From positions 501,606 to 565,605 of the forward strand of contig NZ_PJRP01000003.1 of the NCBI RefSeq assembly GCF_002858765.1: a stretch of DNA of 64,000 bases, given 5' to 3'. The translations under genes and the position numbers were made by a program. Positions within the stretch are counted from its first letter, which is position 1; each line of letters opens with the position of its first letter. Of this stretch, positions 32,833 to 40,631 are shown in pieces. The stretch comes from Cupriavidus pauculus (GTDB taxonomy: Bacteria; Pseudomonadota; Gammaproteobacteria; Burkholderiales; Burkholderiaceae). Under the pieces are notes generated by a model. That model was given only the letters and a program-made list of their open reading frames with translations. It ran no database searches and was not told the origin of the DNA.

Positions 32833-33039
32833 TCAGTTCACGCGGAAGCCGATCTTCAGCGTCACCTGGAAGTGGCCGACCTTGCCGTCCGTGACATGGC
32901 CGCGCGTTTCGATCACTTCAAACCAGTCGATATGCTTGATGGTCTCGCCGGCCTTGGCCAGGGCATTGCGGATGGCCTGGTCGCTTCCATCGGGTGACGA
33001 CCCGACGATCTCGACGAGCTTGTAGGTGTGGTCGGACAT
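32833..33039 (-). CDS. Dodecin family flavin-binding protein
   Basis: A 68-residue protein that should assemble into a hollow dodecamer storing flavins. The chain [20 protein letters not shown] and the [20 protein letters not shown] segment contain the Trp that stacks on flavin. ATG 33039 has GGAGG upstream; the longer frame to 33135 is not dodecin-like. It is convergent with tpsB, whose stop lies 25 bp away, and carries its own promoter region towards 33100. Confidence 0.92.
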   Translation of the reverse strand: MSDHTYKLVEIVGSSPDGSDQAIRNALAKAGETIKHIDWFEVIETRGHVTDGKVGHFQVTLKIGFRVN

Positions 33040-33245
33040 GCGTGCCTCCTTGTATTCGCGTGGGATGCGGCGGCACAGCATGTCCCGCCGCGACAGGATG
33101 CCTTCATCATAGGCACCAGTCGGGTCGAGTCCCAAGACGGCACGGCAGTTCCCCGACCCGCCCCGGACGCGTTTCCTGTTGCGAAATCAGCGCATGGCCT
33201 GTTACGCTGCGTGCCCTCGAATTCCTGTCACCACCGTGTAACCTG

Positions 33246-33854
33246 ATGTTTCCTTCCTTGCTTCAATGCAGGCGGCTCGCGACGGCGGGCATCGTCGGCC
33301 TGCTGGCAGTCGTGGGCACCGCCCAGGCCCGTACCACCTCGATGTTCGATCGCGCCGTCGATGCCCTGGGCACGCCCCGCGCGCAGAGCAGCCAGTTCGC
33401 CAGCGGCAGCACATACACGCTGTGCTTCGTGCCGGACGGCCCGAGCTGCCAGGACATGATCGTCGACGCCATCAACCGCACTCGCCACAAGCTGCTGATC
33501 CAGGCGTACTCGTTCACGAGCGCCCCCATTGCCAAGGCGGTGGCCGAGGCGCACCAGCGCGGCGTGGACGTGCGCGTGATCGTTGACAAGAGCCAGGCCT
33601 CCGAGCGCTACACCAGCGCCACCTTCCTCAAGAACGCGGGTATTCCCGTGGTGGTCGATACCAAACCGGCCATTGCGCACAACAAGGTGATGGTGTTCGA
33701 CGACCAGGCCGTGTTCACGGGGTCGTTCAACTTCACCAAGTCGGCCCAGGAACGTAACGCCGAGAACGGCATGCTGATCCGGGGCGACAACGCCGTGGTC
33801 AAGGCATACAGCGACAACTGGCGCACGCGCTTCGAGAAGTCGTCGGCCTACTGA
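33246..33854 (+). CDS. Exported phospholipase D family protein (Nuc-like endonuclease)
   Basis: A 202-residue protein with a signal peptide (RLATAGIVGLLAVVGTAQAR) and a single PLD-type catalytic motif, HNKVMVFDDQAVFTGSFN (HxKx4Dx6GSxN). One motif per chain and the short length fit the Nuc/EDTA-resistant nuclease group that acts as a dimer, expected in the periplasm or medium. The segment MIVDAINRTRHKLLIQAYSF is the conserved entry strand. ATG 33246 is chosen for the signal peptide. It stands alone before a terminator. Confidence 0.88.
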   Translation: MFPSLLQCRRLATAGIVGLLAVVGTAQARTTSMFDRAVDALGTPRAQSSQFASGSTYTLCFVPDGPSCQDMIVDAINRTRHKLLIQAYSFTSAPIAKAVAEAHQRGVDVRVIVDKSQASERYTSATFLKNAGIPVVVDTKPAIAHNKVMVFDDQAVFTGSFNFTKSAQERNAENGMLIRGDNAVVKAYSDNWRTRFEKSSAY

Positions 33855-33907
33855 TCTCCGCCTGATCCCGGACCGATCCCCCGCCGATCCGGCACGGTTA
33901 CACAATT

Positions 33908-33937
33908 AGAGGGGCGCCATGTGAGCGGCGCCTCTCT
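33908..33937 (+). terminator. Terminator after the PLD gene
   Basis: An 11 bp stem (AGAGGGGCGCC/GGCGCCTCTCT, one G-T pair) is followed by TTTG. The remaining bases up to 34193 contain no supportable gene; presumably they hold the promoter of the next gene, for which I see only weak boxes. Confidence 0.6.
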
Positions 33938-34193
33938 TTGCCTCCCTCTCCGCACGAATAGGGGCAGAACTGCCCGCTGTTCGCGCCACCTCCCAGTCTT
34001 TTCCCGCAGCAAGATCAGTGAAACGCTGACAGACGCCCCGAGTGCAGTGGTGTGTACTTCAGGTACGTATCCCGAGGATGCGCGACAGGCCGCCGTCCAG
34101 GCCTGCGTACCTGCCCCTGAACCTGCCTCATGGGCTGCAATTCCTGCAATGGGTACCCGTCGCGCCATCCCGTCAACCTGGCAGGAGGAAGCG

Positions 34194-34613
34194 ATGCAAA
34201 CACAAAACACCACGATCACTCGACAGGTACGTGTCTGGTGCGCAATCGGTGCCGCTGCGGCGGCGTTGGGCATGTCGGTGTCCGCCCACGCGGACATGAA
34301 GACCTCTACGGCCGGCCCATTCACCTATGTTTGCGGCGGCGTAGCTGCCGACGAGCAGGCCGAAATGCGCGGCGAGACATCCCAGTACGACATGGGCCTG
34401 CTGTTCACGCAGGGCGGCCGCGGCGAATATCTGTCGGACGTCAACGTGAAGCTCATGCGTAATGGCCAGCAGGTGGCCGAGTTCACATCCACAGGCCCAC
34501 GGTGCCTGATCAAGGGGCCGCGCGCCTCGTATCAGGTGGTGGCCACTTACGAGGGCATGTCCAAGCGCACGACGCTGAGCCCTGGAGAAAAGAATGTGCA
34601 GATGCGCTGGTAA
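34194..34613 (+). CDS. Exported hypothetical protein
   Basis: A 139-residue protein I do not recognise. A signal peptide (VWCAIGAAAAALGMSVSAHA) precedes an about 105-residue mature domain with two Cys (FTYVCGGV and GPRCLIKG) that could form one disulfide. Beta-rich segments (LSDVNVKLMRNGQQVAEFTS, ASYQVVATYEGMSKRTTLSP) suggest an immunoglobulin- or carboxypeptidase-regulatory-like sandwich. ATG 34194 has a strong AGGAGG 6 nt upstream. It is monocistronic and ends in a clear terminator. Periplasmic location is inferred. Confidence 0.75.
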   Translation: MQTQNTTITRQVRVWCAIGAAAAALGMSVSAHADMKTSTAGPFTYVCGGVAADEQAEMRGETSQYDMGLLFTQGGRGEYLSDVNVKLMRNGQQVAEFTSTGPRCLIKGPRASYQVVATYEGMSKRTTLSPGEKNVQMRW

Positions 34614-34671
34614 GCAGCGCGGATGAACAGTCAGTCAAGCAGTCCTGTGCCGCGCTTATGGCGCGGCCGCC

Positions 34672-34709
34672 ATGCCGGCTACCCCTCCCGCGGGTGCCGG
34701 CATTTTTTT
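34672..34709 (+). terminator. Rho-independent terminator
   Basis: A perfect ATGCCGGC/GCCGGCAT stem with an inner ACCC/GGGT helix is followed by seven T residues. It ends the transcript of the exported hypothetical gene. Confidence 0.9.
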
Positions 34710-34849
34710 GGCGGTCGGCTACCGGCCAGGCGCGCTGCACGATTGACGGCGCGGTGGCACACTTGGCGGTCTCTTGCGGATCCCCCACGGATTCCGCAGA
34801 TCTGGCGCGCCCCCGCGCCTGCCCCGACTAACCCTGGAGTCTTCCCAAC

Positions 34850-35566
34850 ATGAGCACCACGCCCAACAGCCGCTGGATTCGTATCGACACCGCCAACGGC
34901 AGCTTCGACGCCTACTTGAGCCTGCCGCCCGGCGGCAAGACCGCCGGCAACCCCGGCATCGTGCTGGTACAGGAAATCTTCGGCGTCAACGAACATATCC
35001 GCAGCGTGGCCGACCAGTACGCCGCCGACGGCTACGTGGTGCTGGCCCCGGACGTCTTCTGGCGTTCGGCCCCGCGCGTGGAATTGGGCTACAGCGGCCA
35101 GGACTGGGAAAAGGCCATGGAACTGCGCAAGGCCGTGAACCTGGAAGATACCGTGTCGGACGTTGCCGCCACGGTCGAAGCGCTGCGCAAGGAAATTGGC
35201 GAAGGCGGCAAGGTTGCCGCCGTGGGCTACTGCTTCGGCGGCCTGGTGTCGTACATGGCTGCGGCGCGCGGGCTGGTGGATGCCGCGGCGCCCTACTACG
35301 GCGGCGGTATCCAGAACAACCTGCACGAGGCGGCCGCCATCAACGTGCCGGTGCAGTTCCACTACGGCGCGCTGGATGCCCATATCAAGCCCGACGACGT
35401 GGAAAAGGTGCGCCAGGCCGTGGCCGGCAAGCGCGGCACCGAGGTCTTTGTCTACGACCAGGCCGACCACGGCTTCAACTGCTGGGCGCGCGAGTCGTAT
35501 CACCAGCGCTCGGCCGCCCTGGCACATGGCCGCACGCTCACGTTCCTGGCCAACGCGCTGTCGTAA
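34850..35566 (+). CDS. Dienelactone hydrolase family protein
   Basis: A 238-residue alpha/beta hydrolase. The catalytic triad of the family is visible as Cys128 (GYCFGG), Asp176 (GALDAHI) and His207 (ADHGFN), with Glu42 (VQEIFG) at the activating position. These enzymes open dienelactones in chlorocatechol breakdown or act as general carboxylesterases. There are no ring-cleavage genes beside it, so a housekeeping esterase role is as likely. It is monocistronic and followed by a bidirectional terminator. Confidence 0.9.
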   Translation: MSTTPNSRWIRIDTANGSFDAYLSLPPGGKTAGNPGIVLVQEIFGVNEHIRSVADQYAADGYVVLAPDVFWRSAPRVELGYSGQDWEKAMELRKAVNLEDTVSDVAATVEALRKEIGEGGKVAAVGYCFGGLVSYMAAARGLVDAAAPYYGGGIQNNLHEAAAINVPVQFHYGALDAHIKPDDVEKVRQAVAGKRGTEVFVYDQADHGFNCWARESYHQRSAALAHGRTLTFLANALS

Positions 35567-35583
35567 GACGGCAGGGCAGCCCA

Positions 35584-35614
35584 AAAAAAGCCCGGCCTGG
35601 TGCCGGGCTTTTTC
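35584..35614. terminator. Bidirectional terminator
   Basis: AAGCCCGGC/GCCGGGCTT with a 5-base loop has an A7 run on the left and T5 on the right. It separates the hydrolase gene from the convergent glycine-zipper gene. Confidence 0.9.
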
Positions 35615-35635
35615 GTTGCAAGGACGCTCGGTACG

Positions 35636-36421
35636 TCAGTACGGGACGGCCGTGCCGTTCTGCACCTTGACGCGGTCGCCAATGCGCAGGTTGTAAGGGC
35701 TGGCCTGCGTCAGCGTCATATAGGCGTTGTCGTTGGTACGCACCCGCACGCGGAATGCCGCCGGCGTGGTGTTCGTGCGCTTTTCCACCTCGTTCCCGGC
35801 CAGCGCACCGGCCACCGCGCCACCGATGGTGGCCACCGTGTTGCCGCGCCCGCCACCGATCTGGTGACCCAGCAGGCCGCCCGCCACCCCGCCAAGCACG
35901 GCGCCAACGCCGCTGGCATTGGCCGGCTGCCCGCCCACCTGCTCGATCGATTCCACCCAGCCGTAGCGCACCGCGTAGGGGTCGTTGTAGCCGGCGCTGT
36001 TGCCGTAAGTGCCGTCGTAGCTGCCCTGGGCCTGCTGCGGATAACCATACTGGTCATAGCCCGGCTGTTGCGGATAGGCCGGCTGCTGGGCCGGCTGCGA
36101 GTAAGTCGACTGGGGGTAGGACTGCTGCTGGGGGTAGGACTGTTGCTGCGGATAGGACTGCTGGGGATACGGCGCGCCGCTGATCTGCGTGCCCGAGGTG
36201 CCATAGCCGGCGTCATAGCCGTTGCCATAGCCCGATCCATATCCGGCATTGCCGTAGGCGCCCTGGTAGCCGGCGGTCTGGTAGCCGGTCTGGTAACCCG
36301 TGCCATACCCATCGCCATAGCCGGCGCCGTAGGGTGCGGCGCAGCCCGCCAGCGCCAGCGTACCGGCAGCCAGGACGGCCAGTGCAAGCGAGCGAGCGGC
36401 CGGGCGAATTGTGATGGACAT
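35636..36421 (-). CDS. Outer-membrane lipoprotein with glycine-zipper domain
   Basis: A 261-residue lipoprotein with lipobox LAGC (Cys about 27). The first half is a Gly/Tyr repeat region (GYGTGYQTGYQTAGYQG) and then Gln/Pro repeats (SYPQQQSYPQQQSYPQ). The C-terminal half holds the SlyB/RcsF-type glycine zipper (GAVLGGVAGGLLGHQIGGG and TIGGAVAGALAG) and a short beta domain. Such proteins sit in the outer membrane and respond to envelope stress. The Tyr/Gly/Gln-rich arm is unusually long and low-complexity for a SlyB-like protein. Confidence 0.88.
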   Translation of the reverse strand: MSITIRPAARSLALAVLAAGTLALAGCAAPYGAGYGDGYGTGYQTGYQTAGYQGAYGNAGYGSGYGNGYDAGYGTSGTQISGAPYPQQSYPQQQSYPQQQSYPQSTYSQPAQQPAYPQQPGYDQYGYPQQAQGSYDGTYGNSAGYNDPYAVRYGWVESIEQVGGQPANASGVGAVLGGVAGGLLGHQIGGGRGNTVATIGGAVAGALAGNEVEKRTNTTPAAFRVRVRTNDNAYMTLTQASPYNLRIGDRVKVQNGTAVPY

Positions 36422-36557
36422 GATGGGGACTCCTGCGACAGCGCGCGTGTTGATATTGCGCGGGAGTCTAGTGCCGCGCCATGTCGGCAGGTGTCACCGG
36501 AGATTGTGATGGGTAACTGCCTGTAACGCGGCTGGCGTGACGCGCGACAGCCGGCGC

Positions 36558-37025
36558 TCAGCCGCGCTCGGCCTCGTCGTCGTTGAAGGCCGTAATACGC
36601 GCCACACGGAACGCCCCGCGCAGCGATTCCAGTTCGGCCCGGTGCAGCGTGGCCAAGCGGTTCAGGCAGCGCTCGCCCTTGGCCAGCAGGTGAATCTGCA
36701 CTACGCGACGGTCGTCGGGATTGGTCCGGCGCGAAACCAGCCCGGCGGCCTCGCAACGGTTGACCAGTGCCACCACGCCATGCTGCTTGGCCTGCAGACG
36801 CTCGGCCAGTTCCCCCACGGACGCCCAGTTCTTGTCGCGGCTGCCGCGGATGTGCAGCATCAGCAGGTATTGCTGGACGGTCACGCCTTCGGACTGCGCG
36901 GCATCCTCGGAAAATCGCAGGAAGCGGCGCAACTGATACCGGAAATCGGACAGCGCCTCGAAGTCATGCTTGCTCAGTGCGTTGGCATCGTTCGTAGACT
37001 TCGCGGAAGCGGTCGGGCGTGGCAT
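36558..37025 (-). CDS. MarR family transcriptional regulator
   Basis: A 155-residue winged-helix protein. The DNA-binding core is at about 55-120 (SVGELAERLQAKQHGVVALV, NRCEAAGLVSRRTNPDDRRV), with the DDRR wing tip typical of MarR. The flanking helices form the dimer. It is divergent from yggT and 190 bp from it; no transporter or degradation gene adjoins, so its target is not evident. Confidence 0.9.
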   Translation of the reverse strand: MPRPTASAKSTNDANALSKHDFEALSDFRYQLRRFLRFSEDAAQSEGVTVQQYLLMLHIRGSRDKNWASVGELAERLQAKQHGVVALVNRCEAAGLVSRRTNPDDRRVVQIHLLAKGERCLNRLATLHRAELESLRGAFRVARITAFNDDEAERG

Positions 37026-37214
37026 GGGCGAGGAAGGGCTGCGCGGGCGGTATCGGACAAGGCGCCCATTATATGGGGTGGCACGGCTGCGCCCGGTACG
37101 ATGACACGCATTCCACCCCTATTTTCCACGGGGGCAGGTCGGCGGGGTATGGCAGAATCTGTGCGGTCGTCGACACCCTGTCGCCCTCTAACGTATTCAA
37201 GGGAAATCCGCCTG

Positions 37215-37766
37215 ATGTTCACGGAAATCATCCTCTTCCTGCTCGATACCGTCTTTACGCTCTTCGGCATGGCCCTGCTGCTGCGCCTGTGGATGCAACT
37301 GACCCGGCTGCCGTCGCGCAACCCGGTGTCACAGGGAGTGTTCCAGGTCACAGACTGGCTCGTGCGCCCGTTGCGCCGCATTATTCCTGGCATCGGCGGC
37401 ATCGACTGGGCCACCGTGCTGGCCGCCTACCTGACTGCCGTGGCGTTCCTGGTATGCCGCGCGCTGGTGCTGGATGCCGATCCGCTGGCCTTCCTGCCCG
37501 TGATCCTGGCCTTGGGCCTGCTAAGCCTGCTGAAGTGGGGCATCAGCATGGTGATGTGGGTCACGCTGCTCATGGCGGTGCTGTCGTGGATCAACCCGCA
37601 ATCGCCGCTGGCCGGCCCGATCTGGCATCTGACGGCGCCGCTGCTGCGCCCGATCCAGCGTGTGATGCCTCGCCTGGGCGGATTCGACATGTCGCCGCTG
37701 GTGCTGTTCGTGATCGCCCAGATCCTGCTGATGCTGATCGCCGGCGCCAGTCGCGGCGTGGTGTAA
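37215..37766 (+). CDS. YggT family membrane protein
   Basis: A 183-residue integral membrane protein with two YggT repeats, each a pair of helices followed by an amphipathic LVRPLRRIIPGIGGIDW- or LLRPIQRVMPRLGGFDMSP-type turn. The family has been linked to osmotic and envelope stress and to cell-division-site proteins in other bacteria. ATG 37215 is chosen because hydrophobic helix one begins there; the long frame to 36537 is an artefact. Confidence 0.9.
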   Translation: MFTEIILFLLDTVFTLFGMALLLRLWMQLTRLPSRNPVSQGVFQVTDWLVRPLRRIIPGIGGIDWATVLAAYLTAVAFLVCRALVLDADPLAFLPVILALGLLSLLKWGISMVMWVTLLMAVLSWINPQSPLAGPIWHLTAPLLRPIQRVMPRLGGFDMSPLVLFVIAQILLMLIAGASRGVV

Positions 37767-37830
37767 GCGACCACTCACCTTGCATCGTCACCCGGTGGCA
37801 GGGGCGCCACCGTATCACAAAATGCATTCC

Positions 37831-37864
37831 TAGGGTTAACCCCTAATGTCCAGACAGCTGGACA
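37831..37864. promoter_or_regulatory. Two palindromes upstream of the repeat-protein gene
   Basis: TAGGGTTAACCCCTA (37831-37845) is directly followed by a perfect inverted repeat, TGTCCAG-ACAG-CTGGACA (37847-37864). They lie about 105-135 bp before the start codon and probably bind one or two regulators. I cannot assign the family. Confidence 0.45.
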
Positions 37865-37967
37865 GTCTGTCGAGGATTCGCCCTTTTTCGTGCGCGTGCC
37901 GACGCCTACATTACAGCCACCGCGGGCCCACCCGCGATCTCTGCCAATAAGTAGGAACAGCACAACC

Positions 37968-38240
37968 ATGAAGACCCTCGCCCTCTCCCTGCTCTGCGCC
38001 ATCGGCCTGTCGGCTGGCGCCACCGCCGCCCAGGCTGCGCAACCCCTGTCGGACCTGTCGCGTCTGGACGGCAGCATCGGCCGCAAGATCGATCCGTACC
38101 TGGACGGCGCCCGTGGTGTAACCGAAAAGCGTGACGTGTACTCGGAAGGCGCCCGCTCGGTGACCGACAAGCGCGATGTGTACTCGGAAGGCGCCCGTGG
38201 CGTGACCGACAAGCGCGACGTGTACAGCGAAGGCGCCTAA
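37968..38240 (+). CDS. Small exported protein with 14-residue tandem repeats
   Basis: A 90-residue protein with a signal peptide (MKTLALSLLCAIGLSAGATA). After a short stretch (LSDLSRLDGSIGRKIDPYLD) come three 14-residue repeats of the form GAR-VT-KRDVYSE and a closing GA. It resembles the small metal- or stress-induced periplasmic proteins of Cupriavidus (CopQ-like), but that is only an impression from composition. It has no cysteine or histidine cluster in the mature part, so metal binding is not evident. Palindromes in its upstream region suggest regulated expression. Confidence 0.75.
   Translation: MKTLALSLLCAIGLSAGATAAQAAQPLSDLSRLDGSIGRKIDPYLDGARGVTEKRDVYSEGARSVTDKRDVYSEGARGVTDKRDVYSEGA
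38106..38237 (+). repeat. 42-bp tandem repeat inside the small exported gene
   Basis: Units begin at 38106, 38148 and 38190 (each GGCGCC...) with a partial fourth at 38232. Copies differ at a few mostly silent positions, so the repeat is under coding constraint while its number could vary by slippage. Confidence 0.85.
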
Positions 38241-38259
38241 GCCCTTCCCAGTTGTACCG

Positions 38260-38285
38260 GCTTCGCCTTCCCCCCAAGGCGAAGC
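38260..38285 (+). terminator. Hairpin after the repeat-protein gene
   Basis: GCTTCGCCTT/AAGGCGAAGC, a perfect 10 bp stem with a C-rich loop, starts 20 bp after the stop codon. There is no T-run, so it may stabilise the 3' end rather than terminate by itself. Confidence 0.5.
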
Positions 38286-38380
38286 AGGCCCGGGGCACGC
38301 TCCCCCGAGTTCCGCCGGGCCACCTTCCCTACCGCCTCTCCGGCATTACATTCCCCGATACCGCATCCCCGCCGGGCCGG

Positions 38381-39301
38381 TTACTGCCCCAGCGCGTCAA
38401 GCTCCGCCCCCATCATCGATTCGATGGCTTCCATGAAGGCCCGCACCTTGCGCGGCTGGAGCCGCCGGTCAGGCAGCAGGGCAAACACCCTCAGCGGTGG
38501 CAACGGGTAATCCGGCATCACCCGCACCAACCTGCCTTGGGCAATTTCCGTTTCGGCGGCCGTCATCGGCACCCGGGCGATCCCCAGCCCCGCCAGCGCG
38601 GCCTGCATGCGCAGTTCGGCATTGTACGTCTGCATGCGCGGCCGGATCGGCACCGGAATCCGTCGGCCGTCGCGCGAAAATTCCCATACCGACGCACCGG
38701 GCGTGGCCAGCGTGGGCATGTTGGACAGGTCTTCGGGCTGGATCTGCGCCGGCAGGCTGGCCGCCAGGCTGGGCGCCGCCACCAGGCCGCGCTCCACATT
38801 CCAGATGCGTCGGGCGATGGTGCCGGAGTCGGGCAGGTCGGTATCCACGGTCACGAAGGCGATGTCATAGCCTTCCCGGATCGGATCGACCAGGCCCTGG
38901 GCAATTTCCACGGTGATGTCGAGCGCCGGATGGGCCGCCAGCGTGCGGCAGATGACGCCGCCCAGCTGCTGCGCCCCGAATTCGTAGGGCGTGGCGATAC
39001 GCAGCATGCCCTGCACGCGCTCCTCGCGCGCCAGCGTTTCCTGGCGGATTTCACGCAGCCTGGCAAACAGCGGCGCCACATCGCGATAGACAGCGCCGCC
39101 GGCATCGGTCAGCCGCATGCGGCGCGTGGTGCGTTCCAGCAGCTTGGCGCCAATGGCGGTCTCCAGCCGGATCACCGCGGCCGATACGCGCGATTTCGGA
39201 CAGTCCAGAGCCGCGGCCGCCGCCGTGAACGTGCCCTGCTCCACCACACTGCAAAATGCCTCCCAATCATTCCATTGGATTGTCTCGCTCACCGAACCCA
39301 T
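38381..39301 (-). CDS. LysR family transcriptional regulator
   Basis: About 306 residues. The winged helix at 5-65 (WEAFCSVVEQGTFTAAAAAL, CPKSRVSAAVIRLETAIG) has the LysR recognition helix, followed by the RTTRRMRLTDAG segment and a periplasmic-binding-like effector domain. Members of this CrgA-like subgroup act as homo-oligomeric repressors or activators. The start is uncertain among ATG 39316, ATG 39301 and GTG 39292. It is divergent from the IclR gene with about 230 bp between, so one may control the other. Confidence 0.88.
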   Translation of the reverse strand: MGSVSETIQWNDWEAFCSVVEQGTFTAAAAALDCPKSRVSAAVIRLETAIGAKLLERTTRRMRLTDAGGAVYRDVAPLFARLREIRQETLAREERVQGMLRIATPYEFGAQQLGGVICRTLAAHPALDITVEIAQGLVDPIREGYDIAFVTVDTDLPDSGTIARRIWNVERGLVAAPSLAASLPAQIQPEDLSNMPTLATPGASVWEFSRDGRRIPVPIRPRMQTYNAELRMQAALAGLGIARVPMTAAETEIAQGRLVRVMPDYPLPPLRVFALLPDRRLQPRKVRAFMEAIESMMGAELDALGQ

Positions 39302-39531
39302 TCCCTTGTATGACATTGTTGTCGTGGCCGCCCGTCGTGGCCTCCTTGCTGGCGGCATCTGTCGCGCCGGGCGGCCGCACATTATGCGATAGACAGATTC
39401 GTCTCGTCAGCGCCACCGATAGTTCCACGCGGCTGGCAACGCAGCGGTAAAGGTTGCTCCGGACTGGCAAAGCAGGCACATTTCCTCTACCCTTTCGGCC
39501 TTTCCGAGCCTTTCCGAACTCTCTCAGACCC

Positions 39532-40353
39532 ATGGCGCATCCTGCCGATTCCGCTACGTCCCGCGCGCCCGTTGCCGGTACGACCGAGAAGCCGAGCGAC
39601 AGCTATGTGCAGTCATTTGCGCGTGGCCTGTCGGTAATCCGCGCGTTCAACGCCAGCCATCCGGCCCAGACGCTGACCGAAATCGCCCAGGCCAGCGGCC
39701 TGACCCGCGCCGGCGCACGGCGCATCCTGCTGACGCTGGTGGGGCTGGGCTATGTGCAGAACGACGGCCGGCTGTTCCGCCTGACGCCGAAGATCCTGGA
39801 CCTCGGGTTCGCCTACCTGACCTCGATGCCGTTCTGGAACCTGGCCGAGCCGGTCATGGAGGCGCTATCGCAATCGGTCCACGAAAGCTGCTCGATCTCC
39901 GTGCTGGACGGCACCGAAATCGTCTATGTGCTACGCGTGCCGGCTCGCAAGATCATGACCATCAACCTGTCGATCGGCAGCCGGCTACCGGCCTATTGCT
40001 CGTCGATGGGCCGTGTGTTGCTGTCCGGACTCGACGACACCGAACTCGACCGCGTGCTGCAGGCCTCGGACCTGCAGCCGCGAACCCGCCGCACCGTCAC
40101 CGACATCGCCGCGCTGAAATCGCTGATCGCTGATATCCGCACCCGTGGCTGGGCACAGAACGATCAGGAACTCGAGGAAGGCCTGGTGTCGCTGGCCGCC
40201 CCGATCCGCAACCGCACCGGGCAAGTCATCGCCGCACTGAATATCAGCGGCCAGGCCAATCGGACCAGCGCTCAGGAAATGTCCGACCGGTTCCTGCCGC
40301 CGCTGCTCGAAGCGGCCGAGAAAATTTCGGCCATGGTGAGCCTGCGGACCTGA
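39532..40353 (+). CDS. IclR family regulator, PcaR/PobR subfamily
   Basis: A 273-residue protein with an N-terminal winged helix (about 28-85: QSFARGLSVIRAFNASHPAQ, LTRAGARRILLTLVGLGYVQ) and an IclR effector domain. The segment GSRLPAYCSSMGRVLLSGLD closely resembles the PcaR signature, and SLAAPIRNRTGQVIAALNIS is typical of the family. PcaR responds to beta-ketoadipate and activates pca genes. The pcaIJF operon 29 kb to the left has PcaR-like operators, so this protein may be its regulator, though the adjacent SorAB genes are an alternative target. Confidence 0.85.
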   Translation: MAHPADSATSRAPVAGTTEKPSDSYVQSFARGLSVIRAFNASHPAQTLTEIAQASGLTRAGARRILLTLVGLGYVQNDGRLFRLTPKILDLGFAYLTSMPFWNLAEPVMEALSQSVHESCSISVLDGTEIVYVLRVPARKIMTINLSIGSRLPAYCSSMGRVLLSGLDDTELDRVLQASDLQPRTRRTVTDIAALKSLIADIRTRGWAQNDQELEEGLVSLAAPIRNRTGQVIAALNISGQANRTSAQEMSDRFLPPLLEAAEKISAMVSLRT

Positions 40354-40631
40354 CCGGCCGCGCTCCCGCTTTAATCTCTCCTTAATTTTCAGCGCACCGG
40401 GGACCATTCCCGGTGCCGCCACGGCGATTCCCCCATCTCATTGCAGTCCTGACGCCGATTGGCCATTTGCCATTGGGCGAATCCGGTCGTCCGCACTTTG
40501 CACACATCGCATTTTCCGGTCAGCCATAGCGAAATAACTTGTTTCGGCAATATGGCGCACTAGGATTACGCTCAACGGCTACGACACCATATAAAAAGGC
40601 GGCCGATCTCGGCTGCCCGCGAGGAGACAAA

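Noticed and set aside
37775..38212. A minus-strand frame with TPRAPSEYTSR repeats
   Set aside because: Complement of the 42-bp repeats of the exported small protein; the plus strand has a signal peptide and ribosome site.
27574..38237. CRISPR arrays
   Set aside because: Repeats here are coding (42 bp tandem or lipoprotein repeats); there are no spaced identical direct repeats with unique spacers and no cas genes.
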